In this document: positions 28,544 through 37,550 of the stretch, piece after piece
How the letters are laid out: every line of letters starts with the position of its first letter
Numbering within the stretch: position 1 is the first letter of the stretch
NCBI GenBank assembly: GCA_947626645.1
Contig: CANQSZ010000003.1
Coordinates: 1 to 40,713 of the forward strand
Source of the DNA: Candidatus Gastranaerophilales bacterium
Lineage (GTDB): Bacteria; Cyanobacteriota; Vampirovibrionia; Gastranaerophilales; Gastranaerophilaceae
Length of the DNA stretch: 40,713 nt
Direction: 5' to 3'
The notes under the pieces: model-generated
The model's database searches: none
The model's input: the letters and a program-made list of their open reading frames with translations, nothing else
What the model was told of the DNA's origin: nothing
Program-made: the position numbers and the translations under genes

Positions 28544-29365
28544 TTATACTCCCGAAACATCGGGTAAATCAATTCTTTTCAACCTTTGTTCAATTCTTCT
28601 GTACCATTTCAAATGCTGCTTAAACAGAATTTTATAATTATCAATTTCGCCTTGAGAAATCTTTTTGAATTGTTCATCGCAAGTTTCGGTTAATTTTGCC
28701 TCAAGGAATTTGGTGTAGTCTTTTCTGTCAATATTTTTATCCGTAAGTTCAATACGTCTGCCAAAGTCAACAATAACTTCGGGGCGGTTATCTCTAAGAA
28801 AGCAGTAATCAATCGAAAGTGGAATCAGGTTAACTTTTCCGTATTTTTTAACCGCATTTTGAGCGATATAAGTTAATCCGGTTTGGAATTTAAACGGTCT
28901 GAAATGCGGGGGTCTTATTATACCTTGCGGGAAAATACACAAGACATTTCTCAAATCGCCGAGCAAATCGACCGAGTATTGAAGTGCTTTCATAGCTGAT
29001 TGTGCCGATTTTTTGTTAACCGAATACGCACCTCCTCGTCTTAGCAGAGGAAACCTGTTTAATTCTTCTACCATAAGACGAATTTCTTTATGACAAATTC
29101 TATGGGTGATGTTATAAAGTACAATTCCGTCCCACCAGTTGCAATGAGGAGAAAAAAGTATTGTCGGATACTTGTTATCGCGTTCGGTGTAATTTTCATC
29201 ACCCGAATATCTGAATGCGTAAAACCTGTTTTGAAGCATATTGAAAAAGAACAAACTTGCCACAGTCAACCAGAACCGGTTTGTTTTTGCCGGTTTAAAT
29301 TTCTCCTCTTTGTTTCGTAATTTTGTCGGAGGTATATCCGAATATAGTTTTTCCTCAGTTGGCAT
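28544..29365 (-). CDS. PlsC-like lysophospholipid/glycerol acyltransferase
   Basis: HCNWWDG (HX4D), FPQGIIRPP. Confidence 0.8.
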   Translation of the reverse strand: MPTEEKLYSDIPPTKLRNKEEKFKPAKTNRFWLTVASLFFFNMLQNRFYAFRYSGDENYTERDNKYPTILFSPHCNWWDGIVLYNITHRICHKEIRLMVEELNRFPLLRRGGAYSVNKKSAQSAMKALQYSVDLLGDLRNVLCIFPQGIIRPPHFRPFKFQTGLTYIAQNAVKKYGKVNLIPLSIDYCFLRDNRPEVIVDFGRRIELTDKNIDRKDYTKFLEAKLTETCDEQFKKISQGEIDNYKILFKQHLKWYRRIEQRLKRIDLPDVSGV

Positions 29366-29533
29366 ACACTTATTTTACCCTAAATACTATGAATATAAAA
29401 CTTTTGATTAAGAAAACTTAACCCTTTTATAATACGATTAGTAATGAAAAAAAGCAAGTTACTCGAAAGGATTAATTTTGCGGTGAAAGATTTGTGAAAT
29501 GTTACAAAGTTTTTTCAAAAAGTTTAAGTATGT

Positions 29534-29562
29534 TTGACAAGTAACTATGCTTAAATTACTAT
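29534..29562 (+). promoter_or_regulatory. sigma70-like promoter of the uORF/membrane-protein operon
   Basis: Consensus TTGACA-17-TACTAT. Confidence 0.6.
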
Positions 29563-29581
29563 CAAGAAAAGAGGAAATGAA

Positions 29582-29668
29582 GTGAATATCTTCAACTGTA
29601 GCCGCAGCCGTAAAAGTCGGAACACTCAAAGAAAAACCTTAATCTTACGCGCTTATGGGATGGGGTAA
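29582..29668 (+). CDS. Candidate small basic uORF/leader peptide (28 aa)
   Basis: SD gagga at 29571; GTG start; (M)NIFNCSRSRKSRNTQRKTLILRAYGMG*. Confidence 0.35.
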   Translation: MNIFNCSRSRKSRNTQRKTLILRAYGMG

Positions 29669-29712
29669 TAATTTTCTTAAGAAGTGTCCTCTTTTTAAAA
29701 GGGGATTTTTTA

Positions 29713-30438
29713 ATGTCACTCGGAGCAACAGCAGTACATAACCATACACACGCATCAAAAGTCGGAACATGTCCGCACGGATTGCCGTTAGGGGCATGCC
29801 CGATATGTAACGGCATGGCAGGCGGAAATTCAACCACAAAACGTGATATTCCGCGTAACGTCGGTGAAATGACTTACAATCAGTGTGCCGCAATCGGCGC
29901 AATGTTAAAAGCTCAAAAGCATGCCGCACAACAAGCGCAACTTGCTCAGCAAAATTATCTGCTCTCAATTGCAAACTTTCAAAAAACCATTGCAAATATT
30001 CATCAAAAAATCTTGGATTTAGCGGCTTCAATTTCAAATAAATTGCCACCAATCATCGCTAAACCCGTGAATTTTGTTTTAACCAAAATTGTTGCCGGCG
30101 TTTTAAATGTTATCCGAAATATTCCGAATGCAATAACTGATTTTACCCAAAGTTTAACTCAAAAATTTGCCGACATTTCGGATAAATTAAGTGCGGTTTA
30201 CGGTGAATTGAAAGCGGCAATTAATGAAAAAGTTTCTAAATTTGTTTCAAATTTTAAAAAGAAAATTAAATCATTATTTTTTGTTTTTGCCGCAGAAGAC
30301 TCTGATGATGAGGATAAGAAAATTGACGAGGCAAAAAGAACTTTTGAATTGAAAACATTTATACATAAACTATATAAAAAACTTAAAGGAAAAGATGAAA
30401 AGGAAATAGAAAACGATGAAAGTAGTTCCGTTCAATGA
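29713..30438 (+). CDS. Hypothetical protein with N-terminal Cys-rich CPHG motif and amphipathic helical body
   Basis: KVGTCPHGLPLGACPICNGMAGGN; SD aggggat. Confidence 0.75.
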   Translation: MSLGATAVHNHTHASKVGTCPHGLPLGACPICNGMAGGNSTTKRDIPRNVGEMTYNQCAAIGAMLKAQKHAAQQAQLAQQNYLLSIANFQKTIANIHQKILDLAASISNKLPPIIAKPVNFVLTKIVAGVLNVIRNIPNAITDFTQSLTQKFADISDKLSAVYGELKAAINEKVSKFVSNFKKKIKSLFFVFAAEDSDDEDKKIDEAKRTFELKTFIHKLYKKLKGKDEKEIENDESSSVQ

Positions 30439-31918
30439 CAACGAATCGTTAAGACAACAAAGAAATCTTACAAATTCGCAAAGAAAAAATATCAGAACAA
30501 CCAGAGAAGGTGTGGTTGTAAATACTCTTATAAAAGATAAAGAGGTAAACTTGAACGACACCAAGGACTTGTATATGATATCGGATGAAACAAAATTGCC
30601 CGACGAATTGTATCGCGATAATAAAATTATAGACAAAAAACTTATACCGCTAAGCGGGGTAACATTGGGTGTGATGTCTGCGATAGCGATATTGACGGGT
30701 TTTGCTCGCCGCAGTGCAAAGATTGCAAAAAATTTACCGAGTGAAAAGTGGCTTCCGACAGTTTTAAGAAATGTGCAATTAAGTGATGAACTTCATCAAA
30801 TTACATATCAGGTTGTGCAAAATCCTAATAAAAAGACGTTTTTAGCGGCATCGGGGGTCTTAACTCTTTCTGCCATGGCATTTATGGGCAAAACTTTTTT
30901 TGACGGGTTTAAAGAAGTCTGGGTTAAACGTAAAGAAGCTGAGATTCAAAAAAATCTTCAAGAAAATTTAATTGCTGTCGAAACATCCTCTTTTTCAGGC
31001 AAAATGCAAATTATAAGAAGTATGCTTTCAAAATATACAACGGATTTTGAAAAATATATTTCACCTGATGAAAAGATTTTAACAAATTTTGGAACAAACA
31101 AAATTTTACCCGTTCCGTTTACTTCCAAAAATAAATCGGCTCAAAACAAAAAGCATTCCGATTTTGTTAATATAATGCTCGGAATTGCCACATTCGCAGG
31201 TATTATCGGTTTGGGATTTGTTTCTATGCGAAATCTCTCAACGGGGAAAAAATACCTCAACCAAGGTTATGAAAATACAAAAAAACTTATACAAAATCTT
31301 GTTGATGTCTCGATGGAAAAAACAAAAGAAAAGGATAAAGACATACTTCAGCACTTGTTTTTTGCAATCGATGACGGCTCGGAAAGGATAAGAGAATTTA
31401 TAACTTCGCAAATTAATAAACTGAATTGGGCAAATTCGGAAGAAAAAACGGAATTTTTAAACGGTGTCTTAACGAAATTGAAAACTTCCGCCACAAAAGC
31501 AAACCCGAATTATGCGGGAGACGGAACGCCAAAGCCTGCGTTTAATTCCTTTGTACAGGATTATCGGGCATTTTTCTACAATTGGCTTTTAGATACAACC
31601 AATCCGCAGTTTAAACACTTATTCCTCGGCATAACCGGACTCACTGCGGTAAGTTACGGCGGAAAACTCGCGGGTGATGCAATAAAAGAGGTTCAGGTAA
31701 AAAAAATAAATGCCGAAACCGAGTTGGAGCTGCAAAAACGTCTTGTATCGACCGAGCTTCGGAATTTCAAATCCAAAAAAGATTCGGCAATTCAGCCGCT
31801 GGTTGAAGAATTTTATAAACAGGTCGATAGCGGAAACCGCTCTAAATCCGAGTTAAAATCGATGGCGGAAAATATTCTGTCGGAAATTAAAAACGGTCCT
31901 CCGTTTGTTTATTCATAA
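30416..31918 (+). CDS. Hypothetical multi-pass membrane protein with internal duplication
   Basis: Overlaps the upstream gene by 23 nt; hydrophobic segments; repeated module. Confidence 0.75.
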   Translation: MKVVPFNDNESLRQQRNLTNSQRKNIRTTREGVVVNTLIKDKEVNLNDTKDLYMISDETKLPDELYRDNKIIDKKLIPLSGVTLGVMSAIAILTGFARRSAKIAKNLPSEKWLPTVLRNVQLSDELHQITYQVVQNPNKKTFLAASGVLTLSAMAFMGKTFFDGFKEVWVKRKEAEIQKNLQENLIAVETSSFSGKMQIIRSMLSKYTTDFEKYISPDEKILTNFGTNKILPVPFTSKNKSAQNKKHSDFVNIMLGIATFAGIIGLGFVSMRNLSTGKKYLNQGYENTKKLIQNLVDVSMEKTKEKDKDILQHLFFAIDDGSERIREFITSQINKLNWANSEEKTEFLNGVLTKLKTSATKANPNYAGDGTPKPAFNSFVQDYRAFFYNWLLDTTNPQFKHLFLGITGLTAVSYGGKLAGDAIKEVQVKKINAETELELQKRLVSTELRNFKSKKDSAIQPLVEEFYKQVDSGNRSKSELKSMAENILSEIKNGPPFVYS

Positions 31919-31937
31919 TTGAGTGAGGAAAAGTCTT

Positions 31938-32426
31938 ATGATTTCACCTTTAATACAGTACAATTATAACAATAACCGATATATCCCGAAATACATCTGT
32001 GCTTCGGCTTGTCCGGTGCAAAGCGGCAAAAATTACTGCGTTTTTAATTCTGATGAGGTCGATTATTTTGTAAAATGCGGGGAAAATTCTTTGCCTTACT
32101 TAACGGATATTTTGCAAAATTCCGATAATGAAATGCAAATAACCGAGGTTCTTTATATTATGAACAAATTATACGATAGCGGGGTAAAAGGCATTGACAA
32201 GTTATATCCTGTTTTTTCAAGATTTAACAACACGCAATCAGCGAATATACAAACATTTTTGGCAGGAATTTATCGCAAAATTCAAGTTCCCGATGCTTTC
32301 GGACCACTTGTTAAAATGCTTATACAAAACTCAATAAAATTAAATACTTCGCCCCAACCGTTTGACCCCAACGAAGAAATCGGCGGTGCAATATTGAGTT
32401 TTTTATCCGACAGGTTTAAAAACTAA
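31938..32426 (+). CDS. Hypothetical alpha-helical (HEAT-like) protein
   Basis: ATG 31938 with SD gaggaaaag (ORF track starts at a GTG 15 nt upstream); LPYLTDILQNSDNEMQITEVLYIMNKLY helical repeat character. Confidence 0.65.
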   Translation: MISPLIQYNYNNNRYIPKYICASACPVQSGKNYCVFNSDEVDYFVKCGENSLPYLTDILQNSDNEMQITEVLYIMNKLYDSGVKGIDKLYPVFSRFNNTQSANIQTFLAGIYRKIQVPDAFGPLVKMLIQNSIKLNTSPQPFDPNEEIGGAILSFLSDRFKN

Positions 32427-32440
32427 ATCAGCTTTTATAC

Positions 32441-32469
32441 TTGAAAACTGTTTTGAAAAATTGTATAAT
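32441..32469 (+). promoter_or_regulatory. sigma70-like promoter of the pilin-like gene
   Basis: TTGAAA-17-TATAAT. Confidence 0.65.
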
Positions 32470-32501
32470 CTTTTTATAAGAAGAAATCGGAGTCAGAAAA
32501 T

Positions 32502-33179
32502 ATGAAAAAAGGTTTTACTCTGTCAGAAGCACTTATTACACTCGGTATAGTCGGATGTATTGCGGCTTTGACTATTCCTTCAATTATGAAGAATTATAAA
32601 AAGAAAGTATATGTTTCCCAATTGGAAAAAGCATATTCTCAAATAACCGATGCGGCGCAGGCTGTAATCAATGACGAGTTTGCAGACAGTTTTTATATGT
32701 CAACCGCGGGTGTTCCGAGCTCGTGCAATTCTGATATGACCAAGTCAAAAGGTGCTTGTTACTTTTTAAACAGTTATTTTAAAACCGTAAAAACGGATTG
32801 TCAAAGTGCAGATTCTAAAGACGGCGGATGTCTCGGTACGGATTACAAAAGTTTAGACGGTTCCGGCGTTGTAAACAGTTCGGGTATTAATGCTGAATAT
32901 TGTATCCAAACCACGAATAATGCAACAATATGTATATATTTTGATAAGGATAAGGGAAAGACTTCCGCGCTGGTCGATGTTAACGGTCCGGCAGAGCCTA
33001 ATATGGCGGGCTTGGACACTTTCTCAATGGATATATCATCTAACGGTTTGGTTACGGATTACGATAACGGCAGTGTTGAAGCTAAAGATTGCGGTAAGAA
33101 AAACAGCGGCTCTATTTATGAAATGGCTGCCGGATGCTTGAATGCTGTTATGGAAGCCGGTTGGAAAATGAAATACTAA
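32502..33179 (+). CDS. Type IV pilin-like / pseudopilin protein
   Basis: MKKG|FTLSEALITLGIVGCIAALTIPSI prepilin peptidase site with Glu5. Confidence 0.88.
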   Translation: MKKGFTLSEALITLGIVGCIAALTIPSIMKNYKKKVYVSQLEKAYSQITDAAQAVINDEFADSFYMSTAGVPSSCNSDMTKSKGACYFLNSYFKTVKTDCQSADSKDGGCLGTDYKSLDGSGVVNSSGINAEYCIQTTNNATICIYFDKDKGKTSALVDVNGPAEPNMAGLDTFSMDISSNGLVTDYDNGSVEAKDCGKKNSGSIYEMAAGCLNAVMEAGWKMKY

Positions 33180-33200
33180 TCGAAGTTTTTGATAATAAAA

Positions 33201-33230
33201 AATGCACTAAGAAAATAATCTTAGTGCATT
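33201..33230. terminator. Bidirectional intrinsic terminator
   Basis: AATGCACTAAGA / TCTTAGTGCATT with A/T flanks. Confidence 0.9.
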
Positions 33231-33248
33231 TTTGTTGTTAATAATCAA

Positions 33249-34931
33249 TTAGACAGAGGCTAAGGATTTGCTCTTTTCCAATTGTAAAGTAACGGTTGTG
33301 ATATCGCAAACGGAGCTCGGACCGAAGTATTGAACTGCTCCGGGGAATAAATATCTGTCATTCATTGCCCAATCTTCTCTGTTATCTTGAAGTTTTTTGA
33401 ACACCGCGCCGTCAAGTTTAACCAACGCTTTTTGGATAACCGGTTTCATTTCACCGTGGCGTTTTTCCATATTCATCATCATTGTAAGCGGAACACCGCC
33501 GGCAATCCATTTATCAGCACTTTCGGTTAAGTTTCTGATTGAGGACAGATATCCTGTCAAGCCGTTTGCGATTAATGCAAATGCGTTGTAACCCAGCGAA
33601 TAGCAATAATCGGCATCAAAGTTTGACGGGAACGCACAGCGTCCTTCATATCCGAAGAAATGTGATTGAGCGGAGAATTTGCCTATAAAATCACCCTGTT
33701 TTTTCAAATCTTCAAGACGTGAATCAATCATTTGGATAAGCAATTTTTCCGTTTCAATCTTTGAAACTTGAACATTACCATGCGGGTCGCGGTCAGCCAA
33801 AAGTTGTTCTTTAATTATTGAAGGCAAAGAGCTGTAAACCCCTGCGTTTGCCGCATCTAATCTGTTTTCAACGATATCAAATTTTTCTCTCATAGATGTT
33901 GCGTTAACAAATGAAGCATCTGTTTCAAGGTTTGCCATTATATCGTTAAGATTGGAAATCATAGTGCCCATTTCGGGGATAAATTCAATCAAACCTTCGG
34001 GGATAACGGCGATACCGAAATTTTTGCCGTTGTTGGAACGTTTGACGATGATATCTGTCATATAGTCAATGATTGACGATAGAGACATTTTTTTCGCCTC
34101 AATTTCTTCCGAGATTAGAGTGATGTTTGGCTGAGTTTGCAATGCCGCTTCCAAAGCAACGTGCGAAGCACTTCTTCCCATAATTTTGATAAAGTGCCAG
34201 TATTTTTTAGCGGAATTTGCGTCTCTTTCGATGTTTCCGATAAGTTCGGCATAAGTTTTTGTGGCTGTGTCGAAACCGAAAGAAATTTCGATTTGTTCAT
34301 TTTTCAAATCACCGTCGATTGTTTTGGGGCAGCCGATTACTTGGATGCCTGCGTTGTTTTTGACGAACCACTCTGCAAGCAGTGCGGCATTTGTGTTTGA
34401 ATCGTCGCCGCCGATTATAACAACTGCGGTGATTCCGAGTTTTTGACATACAGCCAAAGATTTTTGGAACTGTTCTTCTGTTTCAAGTTTTGTTCTGCCG
34501 GAACCTATAATGTCAAACCCGCCCGTATTTCTGTAAGCGTCGATAAATTCGTCGGTAAATTCGACATATTTTCCGTCAATGATACCTGAGGGGCCGCCTA
34601 AAAATCCGTAAAGTTTGTTAGCGGGGTTAGCGTTTTTTAATGCGTCATAAAGCCCTGCGATAACGTTATGCCCGCCGGGGGCTTGCCCGCCCGAGAGAAT
34701 AACTCCGACGTTTCTTGGTTGCGAAGTTTTTTCTGTCGGGGAAGATTCAAATGTAACGGTAGGTTTGCCGTAAGTGTTTTTAAACAGAGCCTGAATTTGT
34801 TCTTGGTCGCGCACCGATTGAGTGGGCGAGCCTTCGACCATTTCAAGCGAGTTAACGCCTTTGCGTAAACTTGCGGGAAGTTTCGGCTCATACTTTAATC
34901 TTTCAATTTGTAATGGTGAAAGTTTTGTCAT
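33249..34931 (-). CDS. pfp: Pyrophosphate-dependent 6-phosphofructokinase
   Basis: [54 protein letters not shown]. Confidence 0.93.
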   Translation of the reverse strand: MTKLSPLQIERLKYEPKLPASLRKGVNSLEMVEGSPTQSVRDQEQIQALFKNTYGKPTVTFESSPTEKTSQPRNVGVILSGGQAPGGHNVIAGLYDALKNANPANKLYGFLGGPSGIIDGKYVEFTDEFIDAYRNTGGFDIIGSGRTKLETEEQFQKSLAVCQKLGITAVVIIGGDDSNTNAALLAEWFVKNNAGIQVIGCPKTIDGDLKNEQIEISFGFDTATKTYAELIGNIERDANSAKKYWHFIKIMGRSASHVALEAALQTQPNITLISEEIEAKKMSLSSIIDYMTDIIVKRSNNGKNFGIAVIPEGLIEFIPEMGTMISNLNDIMANLETDASFVNATSMREKFDIVENRLDAANAGVYSSLPSIIKEQLLADRDPHGNVQVSKIETEKLLIQMIDSRLEDLKKQGDFIGKFSAQSHFFGYEGRCAFPSNFDADYCYSLGYNAFALIANGLTGYLSSIRNLTESADKWIAGGVPLTMMMNMEKRHGEMKPVIQKALVKLDGAVFKKLQDNREDWAMNDRYLFPGAVQYFGPSSVCDITTVTLQLEKSKSLASV

Positions 34932-35056
34932 CTGTTTTTCCTTTCGTTAAGTAACCTTGTACTCAAACATTTTAACATAAAAAGACGGCAAAAGATATTT
35001 GAAAATATCGGATTTTTCAGTATATGTCCTGTTACTCACTTGAAGTAAGGAATTTT

Positions 35057-35737
35057 TTAATAATTTCTTTTTAGCGGAACAATGTGGTAAATGACCAAAA
35101 GGGTCAATATAAATATTACTCCGTAGCTTTGAAATTTAAGAATTAAAAACGAAACGATTGTGCTGATTACCACAAAAAGCATGCCATAAAACAGTACGAT
35201 TTTTATGTTTGCGGAAATTTGACGCACTTTTTGATATTCTTGAGCCATAATAGCAATATTTGATTGTTCTTTTGCTTTTTCTTCGGTTTCTTCATCAATC
35301 AACTGCTGTTCTTTCAATTCCTCTACCGAATCTTTATAACATCTGTTGACAAATCTTTCGACAAGCGAAAGTACCGCTGCTTGCGGCGCGTCGTTTTTTA
35401 CGCACGCATACATGACTTCCCAAATGGTGTACCAAATTTTTTGCATTACTGTTTTCCAGTATTTCGGAGGGATTCCCGAACGAAACAGGTCTATTTCTTT
35501 GTGGAATGACCATTCTGCCATTACCTGTATGTAAAAACATTGATTCTCAAAGTCCAGTTTTGAAAATTCCTCGTTTTCTTCCATGGAAGATGCTAACATA
35601 CTTGCCGATTTTTTTATGTTGTTTATCAGATAATCCTGTTGCAATTTATTAACATCTTTTGGCAAAAGTGGTTCTATCTGCGCTAAAAGACCGTCGATAA
35701 ATTCGGTGTATTTTTTGTCTAATGCTTTTTCTTCCAT
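35057..35737 (-). CDS. Hypothetical protein with two C-terminal transmembrane segments
   Basis: IVLFYGMLFVVISTIVSFLIL and YGVIFILTLLVIYHIVP. Confidence 0.7.
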   Translation of the reverse strand: MEEKALDKKYTEFIDGLLAQIEPLLPKDVNKLQQDYLINNIKKSASMLASSMEENEEFSKLDFENQCFYIQVMAEWSFHKEIDLFRSGIPPKYWKTVMQKIWYTIWEVMYACVKNDAPQAAVLSLVERFVNRCYKDSVEELKEQQLIDEETEEKAKEQSNIAIMAQEYQKVRQISANIKIVLFYGMLFVVISTIVSFLILKFQSYGVIFILTLLVIYHIVPLKRNY

Positions 35738-35759
35738 TCTTTTATTATAGAAAATAATT

Positions 35760-35774
35760 TGACAGAATTTGTCA
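35760..35774. promoter_or_regulatory. Palindromic operator-like site near the 35737 promoter
   Basis: TGACA-GAATT-TGTCA just upstream of TATAAT (35744-35749, minus). Confidence 0.3.
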
Positions 35775-35793
35775 TATATATAGACTAATTATT

Positions 35794-37350
35794 TTAACCG
35801 ACTTTATTTTCCTGTTCTCTGTATTGAGCAGTTCCGGGGAAATCATCGGAACCCGTTCTGAGTTTTGTTATCAAATATTGCATTTTCGGTATAAGCGTTG
35901 ATAAGAACAATGCCGAGATTGCAAATCCTGTTCCCCAGTTAAATGCGTTCATTTTCAGGTTTTTCTTTGATGCTTTTGTTAACATCTTGTGTGTTACTTC
36001 TTTTGCATCGGTTTTTCTTGCCGTGTCTATTATTGATTGTACGTAGTCAATCAGTTCTTTTTTCATCGCATCAAGGTCATTTTGCGCTACGTATTTATAT
36101 TTTTCCATAAACTTCGTGCCAAATCTGTTCTTGTAAAATTCCTGTAAAAATGCGGGGTTGTTAATGTGTCCGCCTGAAAGTACGTCTTTAACCTGATTTT
36201 CGGTCAATATCGACATGCCCTTAATCTTTGGCTGCAATTTGGACATATCATCGGCAATCTTTTCAAATTCGGCATATTCATTTTCCGCAACAATTGTTCT
36301 CAATTCTTTCTTGAACTTGTCTAAAGATATTATTTTTATGCCTTTTCCTTCAAACTTATCTTTGAGCGTTTTAGGAAGTGTTATTTCTTTACCTAACATG
36401 TCTTTGGCGAATTTATCAACGTCAACCTTTATGTCAGCGATTTTTGTATCAACATCGGCGGTTGATTGCAGGTAATTTTTCATATATTGCGTTGTAAATT
36501 CGGCCGAAACGGGGTCTAATCTTTTTGCGTTGCCGTTTTGTTCAAGTTTATTCAACCATTTGTTCATGTTGTACATATTAAACATATAGAAATAAATTGA
36601 ACTTAAATCTCTAAACAGAATTTCGACTCTTTCATCGTTGTTTCTTGCCGAAATCGCTCTGCCTGAAGCTGTTCCGGCATCTACCGCAAGAAGTTTGTAG
36701 TTCCTGTTGTTCTCAAATTTATCCGCTATACTCAATAAATTGATACCAAACGAGATGTCTTTTTTGGTTTCATCTTTGTCTTTTTTATTGTCCAAAAAGT
36801 CTTGCATAGAAGTTTTATTAAACCTTAAATCAATATCATTTTGGTTAAGCGGTTGTTGAGGTTTATTTTTGTGATATGAACGTGTTATTGCCTGATTAAT
36901 TTTTGGAAGAACAAAGCCGATAAAGGCATTGGCAACCAACACGCTTGAAATAACCTTGATAAACTTAAACCTTGCCATTGTTGATTCCAAAATCTTGGCA
37001 CCCGATTTTGTTGTTTCGTTCTCAAGGAAGTTTGCAAGCGGTTTTCTGACTTCATCGCTTGCAATGTCAACAGCTTTGTTCGGTAATTTAAGGATTTTTT
37101 GCCCTATTTTTTCAAACAGTGCATTCAAAGCCGTAACCCCGCCGAGCCAAAATACCGCGCCCGAAAATTCTTCCGTGATACGCTCTCTTGCTTCATCAAA
37201 CCCGCCGCGCTTGTATGCCTGATAAGTTCTTCCCGCTTCCACGCATGCTTCCAATGCTATTACCGGCAAAAAACCGTCTTTGGCTATTTGAGACACAAAG
37301 TTTCTTGTTATTGAGCTATTCGTTTTTACGGTGGGTATTTTTATTGACAT
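35794..37350 (-). CDS. Hypothetical membrane protein (518 aa)
   Basis: Long ORF with hydrophobic segments (FSGAVFWLGGVTALNALF, VISSVLVANAFIGFVLP, GFAISALFLSTLIP). Confidence 0.75.
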   Translation of the reverse strand: MSIKIPTVKTNSSITRNFVSQIAKDGFLPVIALEACVEAGRTYQAYKRGGFDEARERITEEFSGAVFWLGGVTALNALFEKIGQKILKLPNKAVDIASDEVRKPLANFLENETTKSGAKILESTMARFKFIKVISSVLVANAFIGFVLPKINQAITRSYHKNKPQQPLNQNDIDLRFNKTSMQDFLDNKKDKDETKKDISFGINLLSIADKFENNRNYKLLAVDAGTASGRAISARNNDERVEILFRDLSSIYFYMFNMYNMNKWLNKLEQNGNAKRLDPVSAEFTTQYMKNYLQSTADVDTKIADIKVDVDKFAKDMLGKEITLPKTLKDKFEGKGIKIISLDKFKKELRTIVAENEYAEFEKIADDMSKLQPKIKGMSILTENQVKDVLSGGHINNPAFLQEFYKNRFGTKFMEKYKYVAQNDLDAMKKELIDYVQSIIDTARKTDAKEVTHKMLTKASKKNLKMNAFNWGTGFAISALFLSTLIPKMQYLITKLRTGSDDFPGTAQYREQENKVG

Positions 37351-37427
37351 AGGTTTAAAACTTCTTTCAATTATTTTAATATCCCTAAAAAAATATATTT
37401 GCCTGTTTTTGTATAAACTTTAATATT

Positions 37428-37475
37428 TTGTTACAATTAATTATATCAAATACACTTATTATTGGATTGTAACAA
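37428..37475. repeat. Inverted pair TTGTTACAA / TTGTAACAA in a divergent intergenic region
   Basis: 37428-37436 and 37467-37475, 78 and 76 bp from the two divergent start codons. Confidence 0.5.
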
Positions 37476-37550
37476 ATAGTAACAAAAATAATTAACATTA
37501 GCAATAGTTTTTTTGTTTGGTTTTTGATATTGTTGAAGTAGGAAACGATT

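Noticed and set aside
29520-29560. Imperfect hairpin TTTAAGTATG…CTATGCTTAAA before the uORF
   Set aside because: It coincides with the -35/-10 region of a consensus promoter, so it is probably not transcribed; pairing relies on wobbles.
35032-35039. TTACTCAC, resembling the UTR arms at 5172-6210
   Set aside because: It is in the opposite orientation relative to the 35057-35737 gene and I found no complementary partner at either flanking gene; treated as chance.
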